A model generated the notes under the pieces. The model was not told the origin of the DNA. It searched no databases and was given only the letters and a program-made list of their open reading frames with translations. 64,000 nt of DNA from Atrichornis clamosus (taxonomy: Eukaryota; Chordata; Aves; Passeriformes; Menuridae). Below are positions 9,801-24,620 of the stretch, piece after piece (the first letter of the stretch is position 1; the number at the start of each line of letters is the position of its first letter). The stretch lies in assembly GCA_013400975.1 (NCBI GenBank), contig WBMZ01011547.1:124001-188000 (forward strand). The letters are read 5' to 3'. The position numbers were made by a program, and so were the translations under genes.

Positions 9801-12228
9801 ATTCCCACTAATTGGAGGCATACCAGTCCTTAGCCTACTCCAATGCCCTGTTGTGAATTCAGAGCTTGTGACAAGCAGAAATTTCTCTAGTGACATTGAA
9901 CACAGAGGCACCCAGCAATATCAGCCCCAGGATAATACCTGAAAATGCTATCCCTAGTGATAGACCCAAGGCTCCCAGTCTTCACATCCCTGGTTGCCAC
10001 CAATTCATTCTCATATATGGCCTGGTCTCCAGTCACCTGGAATGACAGATAGGCACCATCACTGTGGTAAAGTCAGGCTGGATCCATATGAGGCTGGAGA
10101 ACAGCATTTGGCCTCTGGAAGTCTGTAGGGTATTCATTAAGCAGCCAAAGCCATGCTAGGTTGTTCCAGTTCTGCGAGTTTCTGTGATTCCGGTTAGTGA
10201 CAGCTGCACCTCTTACCTGGAAAGTAGTGCCACAGGCAGAGAGTGGAAACTGGTACACAACAAAGGCATTGTTTTTCACAACAGGGAGACAACCAGTACT
10301 GTGTCCCTTGGCCAGTTGCACAGAGTCCAGGGCAACAGGTGGGAGGGTCACATCCCGAGAAACAGCAACGGAAAACTGCCCATCTGGTGTGCAGTGTGCT
10401 GTCACTGGAGAAAAACACATAATTAGTCTTGAGCTGAGAGAGAAGAGGGGTGGAAAGGAGGCCCAAACATCACAGAAAAAACAAGGCCAGCAAGTCTTGC
10501 AAGCTGTCCTGCCTTTAACCCACAAAACAAGGGTCAAGCAGGGCAAGCCAAGTGCAATCAGCTCCAACAATAACACTGATTCTGGCCATAACGCCAGGTC
10601 TGTTGCAATACACTGGAAAGGGCTGGATATGTCAAAGGGACATTGGTTTCTTGACAGACAAAAACTTAGCCCTGAGCCACCTGCAGGAGTGGTACACACC
10701 AACCCTGCTCCGCCCCTCCACACCCTCAGCAAAGTGAGGAATCCTGTTTTACAGCAGCTCAAGAGGCAGGGAGGACAGCTGCTCAGGCCTACCTGTGTTA
10801 CCAAAGTAGCAAGGCTTTATCCTGTCTCTGGGGTCATAGCAGCAGCCTTGTGCTTTGCAGTCCCCCTGGCTAATAGGCAGGGAGGCACATGGCAGCCGGT
10901 CCTGGCTGGGAACGGCTGAACAGACACTACTGCTTGGAGCATCCAGGGCTGGAAAAAACAGCAGGAGTTTGCAGCTAAAGCACAAGACCAGGGGGACAAA
11001 GACACAAAGGACACTGATGGGACGTGTCCTGGTGACTCTGCATACAAATCAAGGGAAGTTAGATTCAGGTGAGGGTCAAATACATGGCCTGGAGCTGGCA
11101 AGGAAGCCTGCTCAGGAGGGACCTGCATTTGCCCTGAACTTGCAGGGACCCATGCAGCCAGAATATGGCTAGGAGATACATATGAATGAACATATTCACC
11201 TGCTGACCCTGCAAAGAGGCACAAGTCCCCAGCAAGCTGGTGGCTCTTATGTCCAAACCCTTTGTCAGGGAGTTTTTTGCACAGCAATAAGTCTCCTTTT
11301 CTAGCCCCTAGACTGACTAGAAACAACTGTCTGAAAGGAATGGCACTCGTCATCACAAGATTCTGTCAGCTGCTTGTATCTTACCAGGAAGGTCCACTGG
11401 GCACCTGAGTATGGTCTCTTCATGAAGAACCTTTTGCCCAGAAGTATCTGTTCCTTCAAGCCCAAGCAGTATAAGGTAATTGCCATCCTAGGGTAAAACC
11501 ACACTAGTCAGGGCAGCCAGAGTAGTTACCGTCCCATCAGAATCCCTGAGGTCACTCACCCACTCAAAGACGTAACAGCCAGCATAAGAGATCAATACTT
11601 TCCTGGAGCCATCTGGAGTCCCAGATACCAAGAGCCCACAGTCAGAGTCATTCTGCAGAGCATGTGGCTTCCCCTCAGTATCTAGGAAAAGAACAGACAG
11701 CAGTAGGGGCTTCAGCATCCCACATTGCAGATAGGGTCCACTACAATCCTACCTTTCTGTAGGAAACTGGGACCTAACCAGTATTAGTGTTTGGAACAGC
11801 AGGGGTGTGTGAGAGAATCCAGCAGCCAAGACCATTTAGCTCCAGGCACAGCACTTCACCAAATCCTTGACTGCTGGGTCATATAAACAGCCCCGCTAAT
11901 CACAAGATGCACAGAAGCTGTTCAGCGAGCCTTCACATCATAACCTGTTCCTTTCTCCTCATGCCAGGCATACTTCTGCACTTAGTCAAAGATACAGCTA
12001 AAAATACCTCTTGACACTGCCTCACTTACCCCAAGTAGTCAGCACAAATGAAGTATTTCCTTCCCAGCCCAGAGGTAAAGTGATCTGTAAACTTTCTTGA
12101 CCACAAGCCAGCAGGGTGGGATCAAAAAAACCACTGACACGAGCCCCCAGAACCAAAGCCAGGGGACCAAGAAACACCCAGAAGAACATAGCTCCCAATG
12201 CAGCCCTAAAATGCTCTACAACACCCAT
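6710..12228 (-). CDS. ZP4: Zona pellucida sperm-binding protein, ZP4 (ZPB) type, complete 12-exon gene
   Basis: This gene encodes a glycoprotein of the egg coat, secreted by the oocyte or follicle, that polymerises through its ZP module and takes part in sperm binding. The exons join in phase: 12030-12228, 11560-11681, 11385-11487, 10793-10948, 10217-10404, 9939-10036, 9470-9600, 9085-9274, 8864-9011, 7444-7522, 7002-7118, 6710-6879. They total 1701 bases, giving 566 aa and a stop. The order is signal peptide (about 1-28), N-terminal ZP-N region (about 30-141), trefoil domain (about 150-190), ZP module (about 197-467), furin site RGKR (472-475) and transmembrane helix (about 520-542) with a short cytoplasmic tail. 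The ATG has a good context (A at -3, G at +4). Trefoil plus ZP occurs in ZP1 and ZP4; the length is close to ZP4 and there is no long proline- or glutamine-rich insert as in avian ZP1, so ZP4 is preferred. No frameshift or stop breaks the gene. Confidence 0.93.
7002..7118 (-). CDS. ZP4: ZP4 exon 11: furin site and external propeptide
   Basis: Encodes residues 472-510. RGKR (472-475; bases 7108-7118 with the last base of exon 10) fits the consensus furin-type cleavage site that releases ZP proteins from the membrane. A hydrophobic patch [10 protein letters not shown] follows, matching the external hydrophobic patch that keeps ZP precursors from polymerising too early. Confidence 0.9.
7444..7522 (-). 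CDS. ZP4: ZP4 exon 10: ZP-C end, cysteine-rich
   Basis: Encodes residues 446-471. Cysteines 450, 455, 463 and 467 (YLHCSTSVC and SCTTTCPAR) close the ZP-C disulfides just before the processing site. The donor is GTAAGT, phase 1. Confidence 0.92.
7523..8863 (-). other. ZP4 intron 9 (1.34 kb)
   Basis: The longest intron of the gene. It runs from donor GTAAGA to acceptor CCTAG. No exon, repeat family or RNA gene was recognised inside it on either strand. Confidence 0.7.
8864..9011 (-). CDS. ZP4: ZP4 exon 9: ZP-C domain
   Basis: Completes G396 and encodes residues 397-445, beginning [14 protein letters not shown] and including the [14 protein letters not shown] strand of ZP-C. The donor is GTAAGA, phase 0. 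Confidence 0.92.
9085..9274 (-). CDS. ZP4: ZP4 exon 8: ZP-C domain
   Basis: Encodes residues 333-395 plus two bases. [20 protein letters not shown] followed by HHCWATPS is the conserved start of the ZP-C half. Confidence 0.93.
9470..9600 (-). CDS. ZP4: ZP4 exon 7: end of ZP-N and linker to ZP-C
   Basis: Completes R289 and encodes LHIRCSYS and onward to residue 332, including the proline-rich linker [16 protein letters not shown] between the ZP-N and ZP-C halves. The donor is GTAGGA, phase 1. Confidence 0.91.
9939..10036 (-). CDS. ZP4: ZP4 exon 6: ZP-N domain
   Basis: Encodes residues 257-288 plus two bases, with the highly conserved [11 protein letters not shown] segment and SITRDSIFR at the end, hallmarks of ZP1/ZP4 proteins. 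Confidence 0.93.
10217..10404 (-). CDS. ZP4: ZP4 exon 5: start of the ZP module (ZP-N)
   Basis: Encodes residues 194-256. It opens with [15 protein letters not shown] and ends with CGTTFQ, both typical of the ZP-N half. It ends in phase 0 at donor GTAAGA. Confidence 0.93.
10793..10948 (-). CDS. ZP4: ZP4 exon 4: trefoil (P-type) domain
   Basis: Encodes residues 142-193. It carries six cysteines with the diagnostic core [12 protein letters not shown] followed by PCYFGNT, which is the trefoil signature found between the N-terminal domain and the ZP module of ZP1 and ZP4. The donor is GTAGGC, phase 1. Confidence 0.93.
11385..11487 (-). CDS. ZP4: ZP4 exon 3: end of the N-terminal domain
   Basis: Encodes residues 108-141, opening [12 protein letters not shown] and ending RCPVDLP. 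It runs from acceptor CCCTAG to donor GTAAGA and ends in phase 1. Confidence 0.9.
11560..11681 (-). CDS. ZP4: ZP4 exon 2: ZP-N1 domain
   Basis: Encodes residues 67-107, with cysteines in the CGLLVSG and YAGCYVFEW segments and a sequon at N77. The acceptor is CTAG and the donor GTGAGT; the exon ends in phase 0. Confidence 0.92.
12030..12228 (-). CDS. ZP4: ZP4 exon 1: signal peptide and start of ZP-N1
   Basis: Encodes residues 1-66 plus one base. A hydrophobic core at about residues 12-28 ([15 protein letters not shown]) is a signal peptide. The mature chain then begins, with a sequon at N58 (NTS). The donor GTAAGT follows directly, in phase 1. Confidence 0.92.
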
Positions 12229-12277
12229 CCTGCTCTCTTGCTAAGACCCATAAATCAGCTGTCCTCAACCTAGCCTC

Positions 12278-12284
12278 TTTAAAT
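12278..12284 (-). promoter_or_regulatory. TATA-like box of the ZP gene
   Basis: ATTTAAA on the minus strand lies about 50 bases before the ATG, which would place transcription start near 12250 and give a 5' UTR of about 20 bases, as is usual for ZP genes. E-boxes CAGCTG occur at 12256-12261 and 12293-12298, with CAGGTG at 12322-12327 and CACCTG at 12363-12368; the oocyte factor FIGLA acts on ZP genes through an E-box. Which, if any, is used is inference. Confidence 0.35.
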
Positions 12285-13961
12285 TGTGGAGCCAGCTGGG
12301 ACCAGAAATCCCTAAAGTGTCCAGGTGGACCCAACTCAGCAGTTAACACCTTGCATTGCCCTCACCTGAGCCCAGCAGAGTCTGCTTGCACCCTTTGAAG
12401 AAAACCATAGGGCAAAAGTTGAGCTTATGTAAAGAGATGGGTCTCTATTCATACCATAGGGCCCCAGGAGGGTCTTCAAGCCCTTTTTTCTTTCCCAGAG
12501 TTCCTCCCATGGCTGGCATATGCAGGAGCTCTGACTGCTTTTCCCCATGTACCCAATTGCTGCTCTAATAACTCATTAAGTGGCATGAGTGCAAGAAACT
12601 GAGTGACAATGCTCTTTTACTCTTTTAAAGATGGTACTGGTTCAAATGCCAGACACAGGGTGCTGACATAAAAGCACAGAAATAGCCCCCCACAGGAAAA
12701 CTGGGAAATTAAGGAGCTCGGAAGCCTTTGCACACCTAAAAGGTGGTGATTCCCCGTAAACACTCTTGACTGTGGACTTACAGCCCTGTTTGCAGTATGG
12801 TTGTGTGGGAATAGTTGCAGGACTTGTCTGCCAGGTGGCAGGATGGTAGCTCTGTGAGGCTCCCACCACCAAAAACTGACAGGTGGACTCCTGAGGTGGA
12901 CTTGAAACACAGGGAAGGGAAGCCTCTGTGATCCCAGAGAAATCTCTGCCTGCCAGCAACCATTGCCTGCCTGTAACTGCAAGGTCTCATGGAGAGCCTT
13001 CTCCCCAGCCACACACCAAGCAGCCACACTGAGTTAACGCCTCATTGTCCATCTCCTCATACATTTCTGCATTCATGCAATGGTGGTATGAATGTCTTTA
13101 CACTGTTGCAGAGGTGAAGGACACTTCTGTGTTTGTGCATGCCTGTTGCGCCCTGCTTTTTGCAGTGAGAGTGCTGGCATAGTCTGTGCCATCCATGTTC
13201 TTTTGTAATCTGCTTATTTCTTTGGTAGTAGATAAAGACACACATCCCAGCATGGTGTATGGGTTAGATGCATAGGATTTCTGATCTTGACTGTTAACAA
13301 TGCACTTCCATTGGTAGCCACCCACACTTCTGCCTTCAGCAGACCCTCCAGCTCCTGGATGTCTGCACAGCACTGTGCAGCCCTCAGCACGCTGGCCCCC
13401 CAGCCAGCCCTCACCACAGGTGTGGTGTGCAGCAGCTGAGTCTGAGGGAGGCATTTGCTCTGCTCTTCCACCTCAGCCCACAGCCCAACTCTGCTCCACA
13501 GCTGTACAGCTGCCATGATCCCAGCTGGTCAGCTGCCTGAAGAATGCCACTCTGCCTACCCTGCACACTGCTAATTTCATGCACCAACCAGAATGGCTGT
13601 TCCACAAAATACAACACCTGTTCAGTGGCTCTGCACAGCAGGAACCAAAGCAAATGGATCTCAACTGGCTGCCTGTGTGGCTGAGGTATGAGCAGCACTC
13701 ATGAACCAACTGTGCTCATGCAGTGCCTGCCTGGGTACTGGGCAGCCAGGGAGGAGAGGCACCCAGGGAAAACATTTGGACTTTGGCAGGGAGGAAGGCT
13801 TCGTCTCTGTAGAAGCTGAGCATTGTGCTTGCCCACATCACACCGTCATTGCTGAATGCTTCATTTGACTGCATTAACTGCTGATAACTGGGTAAAAATC
13901 TGCAGAGTACTTTGGAGTTATAGGGAGGTAGTTTTCATTGCACTTTAACCCATCAATTTGG

Positions 13962-14005
13962 GTTTATGCTGACAGAAAAATCTTTGTTTATGCTGACAGA
14001 AAAAT
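13962..14005. repeat. Short direct repeat, two 20-bp copies with 24-bp period
   Basis: GTTTATGCTGACAGAAAAAT occurs at 13962-13981 and identically at 13986-14005. It looks like a local tandem duplication in intergenic DNA, with no sign of function. Confidence 0.9.
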
Positions 14006-15881
14006 TGTCTACGTGGACTTCAAGAAGAATTCTGTGTGAAACAACCCTGGGAGTGCTGTAGATCCACCAAGCAGTACCTGTGCTGAGAACAGTTTCAGGT
14101 AACTGCCCTTTCCTAATTCCTACACAAACACCGGATAGCTGCGTTGGATAATGTAGGGATGGGAGGCACTTGAAATGAGCCTGAAATTCATGGAAATGAA
14201 ATGCTTTGTTTGAAAGAAGTTGTTATAGGAGGTGGAGAGCAGCCTGGCTGAGGTGAAACTGGCAGGTCTCTCTTCCTTACAAATCTTTTCCTCTCCCATT
14301 TGATAGTTCTCATGCATTACAGAGATCCATCTGTGGGCACCAATTTGAACAGCACCCAAGACCACCACAAACAGGAATGACATGCAGAGGATGAAGGTAG
14401 GTGACGAAAACGTCTCAGTGGGCCACTAGTCTGCAGCTGCTCAGCGAGGGTCATGGGAACAAGGGAATTTTACAGACAGGGTGGCAAGGTCATGAATGCT
14501 GGTAGCTGGCAGCTACCTCACGCAGCAGTGCAAACTCTTGTGAACTTTACTTTCATCAGGTGAAAGTCTATAAAGCTACATGAACTTCCATGAACTGCCC
14601 TGGCAACATCTGAGCTGATACAGGAATTTGGCCAGCAGATCAGCAACTAGCCAAAAGTTGTTGGCAATTCAGTTTTTCCACCAAAGTATTGAGTACGGGT
14701 CTTTAGGAAGGAAAACGAGATTTAAAGAGAACAACTAGCAAATCATTGCACGTATGCAAGAGAACAAGGATGACTTAAGAATGCATAGGGAAGGTACAGG
14801 AACTTTTGCAAGGGGTGGAGACCTTCACTAGCTCCTCTGAGAGAAAGGGAAACTCACATTGACACACTACCATACAGCAAACACAACACACTCCAACCAA
14901 GCACTCAGTTCACCCAGGGCTCTTGCTAATTCCCACCAAGTCCCACATGCCCTATCTTCACAACACCTCCTGGTCCGTTTGGCCTGCAAAAGTGTCACAT
15001 TTCAGGAGAGACAGAGGGATAAGGCCAGACTGAGCAAGCTGAGCACAGACCTGGGGGTCCTTTCTACCTGCCATTGCCACTGCTGTTGGGACTTTGCAGT
15101 TCCACAGCCCTTGGAGTGATCTTGGTCAGGAAGCCTCCAGCTTTATTTAATCCCTTACAACACACCAGACATGCTCTGCTGTCTCCCAGAGTACCAACGG
15201 AACTTCCAGGGCAGCAGTTCCTCATAGTGGAGTCAGACATCATCAAAACAAGAACTTGTGCATGCCAGCTTTCAGTAGTAAGTTGGGTGAGCTTCTTTGG
15301 TAATTGCAAGGACTAGCTGCCATGCTGCATTAACCTATACCCAGCCTCTGACAAGTGCATCTCTGTCCCAGCTTGGGAAGCCATTCCCCAGAGAACCTCT
15401 CAAGTTCTGGATTTCTCTCTTCCCTGCCTGCGTTTCTCTTTTTCTCCCCTAGGAGACCTTGAAGAGGTCAGAGTCCCAAGGTCTCATCCCCTTTTCTTAT
15501 GTCTTCATTTTATCTCACCCAGAAAGCCCTTTCTTGTCTGTGGTGGTGTCTGGAGACCTTTCTGCCCTTGCTAGATGGATATTTTAGACTTTCCTCTCTT
15601 GTGAGGCCAGACACTCCTAGGGAGAGGGACCGAGGCAATTGCTGTTCACTGAGGAAAACACATTTGGATGTCCTTTGGCACATCACATGCACTGCAAACT
15701 CTACTAATAGTGTCAGGAAGATTTCAGGAACAATGAAGGATGGCTCGCACCACTGAGGGTTTGCACAATTGGTACTGAAGAGTAGAAAGCCCAAATGGCA
15801 CTGAAGTACCTGGAAGATGCTCTTGTGACAGTGACTTTCTGTGAGCGCCTCAGTAGGAGAGTGTGCCCCTAGCGTGATCTC

Positions 15882-15894
15882 TTTAACAATTAAC
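15882..15894 (-). promoter_or_regulatory. HNF1-like site upstream of the P450 gene
   Basis: On the minus strand the sequence reads GTTAATTGTTAAA, matching 11 of 13 positions of the palindromic HNF1 consensus GTTAATNATTAAC. It lies about 235 bases upstream of the TATA box. HNF1 drives many liver-expressed P450 genes, so the position is plausible, but occupancy is inference. Confidence 0.3.
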
Positions 15895-16111
15895 TCTAGG
15901 TGATGCAAAACAAGTTTTATGAGCACATTACAAATTTCTTAACCTCTGTTGGTGTCTGCAGTTGTTTGAGATAAGGTGTGTCTTCAAAGACCAATTAATT
16001 CCAAGAAAAGTCTTAGTTTCATAACACAGGTCAGTCTAACAAATGATTGACTAGTAACACTCACTGACTCAGGCACGTGACCCAAAACCTGTTCTTGAGC
16101 TAACACAGCCC

Positions 16112-16124
16112 ATTGGTATATAAA
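16112..16124 (+). promoter_or_regulatory. P450 core promoter: inverted CCAAT and TATA box
   Basis: ATTGG (16112-16116, an inverted CCAAT) directly abuts TATATAAA (16117-16124). The ATG at 16173 is 49 bases past the box, so transcription should start near 16145-16150 with a short 5' UTR. Confidence 0.6.
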
Positions 16125-16172
16125 CTCAGATTCTGGCAGCCAGAGTCATTCCCTCCTGAGCCACAGAAGCAA

Positions 16173-21731
<5,559 letters not shown>

Positions 21732-22097
21732 AAAGCACCAATCCACTCTCCACAGTGTCCTGAGCCTGGCTATTCCTTTACGTCTCCTTTACTAAAACCA
21801 ACAGCAGGAGAACTGGCCCACCTTTCCCTTCAGGAAGGCAGTCCAAACATAGGGATGTGCACAAAGGAGAGACCTCTGAAGCCTCCCAGAACTCCACCAT
21901 ATTGCAGGAGGCCCTGGGTGAGGCTGCAGCCTCTTGCACTGATGCTCTGCCACAGGGTCACTGAGCACAGGGTCTGCATCAAACAGCTGGATTTCTCACA
22001 AACTCAGCTCCCACGGCTGCTCCTGCAGCACACGTCCCACCAAGACCGTGCTTTGCAGAGGGATAGTGCTGCGTGTGTGTACATTAGTGATCCCATC

Positions 22098-22103
22098 AAT
22101 AAA
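22098..22103 (+). promoter_or_regulatory. Poly(A) signal of the P450 gene (AATAAA)
   Basis: AATAAA lies 367 bases after the TGA and is followed by GT-rich sequence (near 22130-22150), which suits a cleavage site near 22120. The 3' UTR would be 21732 to about 22120. Confidence 0.7.
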
Positions 22104-24548
22104 GTCTATTTATGAGGATTGGAGCTGTTATTTGATTTGGGTTGGGGCAGTGCCCACATCTGCTGCTGCACTGCAGGGTAGGTCTGCAGTGCCTGTGGCC
22201 AGCACGCTGCGGGAAGGGCTGTCCCTCCTGGGCAAGGATCCTGCCTTTGTCATCCACTGTGCTCAGTGCTGCTGCCTGCAGGGAGCTCTGGAGCAGTCAC
22301 AGCACACCACCAGCCCGGAGGGCTCACAGTGCTGGAGGGGAAGGGGGTCCTGCAGCCCACGAGCTTTCTGCCAAATGAAAAGGATGCATTCCTGGTTTTC
22401 GCAGGCTGTTGCAAGGAGCTCAGTTACTTGAGCATTGGGGACTGCAAACAACTCTCTGACTGCTCTTTTCTACTATCAGTATCACTGCAGGGATTTAGGT
22501 GTTCTTTATGAAGATGAATTAATTTAGGAAGAGAGTTGTGTCGGTTATTTCTGGCCCCAGCTACAATTTGGTTCTTTTCTTTCAGTGAGAGACCAGATGC
22601 TTTTCATAAAAATATTCCACCACAGATTACTTTCTCCTGGGCTTCTTTGTTCCCATAGGCTTTGCTTGTGTTTCGATGCTCAGTTAGTGGTGTTTGTCTT
22701 GATCTTCATTTACATAGACACTTGTCCCCTGCATCACGGTCATACAAAAGTCCTAGAGGCAAAATATAATTTCTGTGATTGGTTGTCACAAGGTACTCAG
22801 AGACCATGTGAGTACTACAGGGAATACAGTATGCAAGAATTCCCACCTCCCCTTGGAAATGTCTAGCATTATTTTGAAAGAAATATCGTATTTGCCCACA
22901 TCTCAGGTCCATCCCTCCTTGTCTCTCCATTTTTTCCCATGGAGGCTGCAGCTCCAATGGCCGTGTACTCTAAAACAATGGCAAACCATGGCTGACCTCT
23001 CATCTGGGATTGCATCAAGTGGGCAGACATGCAAGCAGAAACAGAAGCCATGTATGAGACCCAGGCATGCATGGGGAGGAGAATACCTTGAGCTTCCTCT
23101 TAGTCTCAGGCTACCCTTAAAGCCAGTCCTGAGATCAGGAACTCAGCAGCATGTGTGCTTTGCTGAGAACAAGTTTAAAAATGGCTTCTGTCTGGAGGTC
23201 TTGGAGGGAATTCATGTTCATATTCATGTCCTTCCTGCCCACTGGAACGTTGATTCATCTGAAGCAATGAACAAAACAGTGGCAAACTACATCTATCAGC
23301 AATTCACAAACAACTGCATGAGAAGCACAGGGCAGTGAGAAAATGTTCTGTTACTAAACAGCTCCAGAACACAGGACATACTCAGGAGATAAATAACCAC
23401 ACGGGGGATAATATTTCGGATAATATCCAACATATTCTCAGCTGGAAGCCAAAACACTCTGTCATTTGGAGCAACGACAGGGTCCACTTGACACCTGCCC
23501 ATGAGAATGACCTTGCAGAGGTCCACTTCATAGTCCAGGGCACCAGCCTCCCCTTTGCTCCAACTGCCCTAAGACCAGGCAATACCTCCCGGAGAGAAAG
23601 GCTGGGGCAGATGCTAAAATCCAAGCTAAAATCCTGAAACTGTCTGTTGCCGCATAAGGACATGCAGAGCTAATGAAGGAGAGAGTTTGACTGATCTGGC
23701 TGGGGCAGAAAACAGGAGGGTTACACATTCCCAGGGGAGCTTTTCAATCAATGAATAAGAGGTCTGGTGGCCTCACCTCTCCTGCTTGCTGACCTCCCCC
23801 CACTACTGCCATCCAAACAAGACCCAACCCAATCCCACTCACCATTTTGCTCTTCTCCATGAAAAATGCCTGCATGCAGTAACAGCAGACTGCCCAACAT
23901 CAGGGTTAGTGCTCCTTTTAGGATAAGCTTCTCTTCCTGCTCATATGTGTAGGACCTGCAAAGAGGAAGAGATGATGGCATTTCTCTTGGCCTTGTTCAG
24001 ACAAACTGGCTGGGTCCCAGCACACCTGACAGAGCCAGGCCCCTGCCAGGCACGGGCTCTGGCACGCACCTGGGAAGCTGGGCTTCAGGGCACTGGAGAC
24101 TCCACCTCTTCTCTGCCAGCTGCATGGCAAATGAGACAGCTTCTGGCTCCAAGAGTGTGCTTAATGTGAGGCACAGAGGGGAATCCTGCTTCTGCTTTCT
24201 AAGGCTAGCACCTTGCCCGCCAGAGCATTTGCTGGAAATGCCAGGACAAAGTGGAAGATTTCTGCTGGCTTGATGCCAAGATCAATGAGCCTGTCTGGCC
24301 TGAGGCACCGTTCTTTGTCTGAAGTGAGTTGTGCCACAGGGTACTTGTATTTTTAAAGGATAAAGAACCTCCTGGCAGACAGTGGATATTCCCATCAGCA
24401 ACTCACACGTGGTGACTGGATGGTCCTTGGGTGTTTTTTGGAAAATTAAGTCCTGTCTCTATAAGTAAGCAGAGAAAACAAAAGGACCAGCCACGTCACA
24501 CAGCAGTGGTGGCAGGCAGTGTGGAATGAGATATTACGAGAAGATTAT

Positions 24549-24620
24549 AACTCTGGTTATCTCCCATGCTGTTGTGACCTGCTACAACCTCCTTGTGCTT
24601 CACTTTCCCAACCATTCTTC
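24549..24620 (+). repeat. 72-bp dispersed duplicate, copy 1
   Basis: Beginning AACTCTGGTTATCTCCCATG and ending CCATTCTTC, this segment recurs in the same orientation at 28847-28918 with one mismatch (A at 24611, G at 28909). The flanks do not match beyond the core. Confidence 0.9.

Larger units (their letters stand above)
12300..16110. other. Intergenic region between divergent ZP and P450 genes
   Basis: No exon was recognised. It contains the upstream regions of both genes, a short 24-bp-period direct repeat near 13.97 kb and an HNF1-like site at 15882-15894. Open frames at 12617-13027 and 15510-15926 (minus strand) lack recognised motifs and were rejected. Confidence 0.55.

Noticed and set aside
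10073..10919. Long overlapping open frames on both strands (about 240 aa each)
   Set aside because: They overlap ZP4 exons 4 and 5 and the intron between them. The minus-strand frame continues exon 5 into introns, and the plus-strand frame is its antisense shadow; neither has independent motifs.
12617..13029. Minus-strand open frames of up to 136 codons upstream of the ZP gene
   Set aside because: Two frames of the same stretch are open at once and neither shows motifs or conserved-looking spacing, so chance is the best explanation.
14120..14383. Minus-strand frame with a hydrophobic start (SFLFVVVLGAV)
   Set aside because: Considered as a possible small membrane protein such as OPALIN. The sequence does not match, and no partner exon was found.
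15510..15926. Minus-strand open frame of 138 codons upstream of the P450
   Set aside because: It runs towards the ZP gene with no signal peptide, domain or splice signals, and lies in the P450 upstream region.
22775..23338. Plus-strand open frame of 187 codons downstream of the P450
   Set aside because: No recognised domain, no promoter or splice context, and irregular composition. It lies past the P450 poly(A) signal. Treated as chance.
23296..23663. Possible second exon for the hydrophobic segment at 23843-23955
   Set aside because: Joining through the acceptor-like CTTAG near 23569 in the required phase runs into a stop after about a dozen codons, so the pair does not form a gene.
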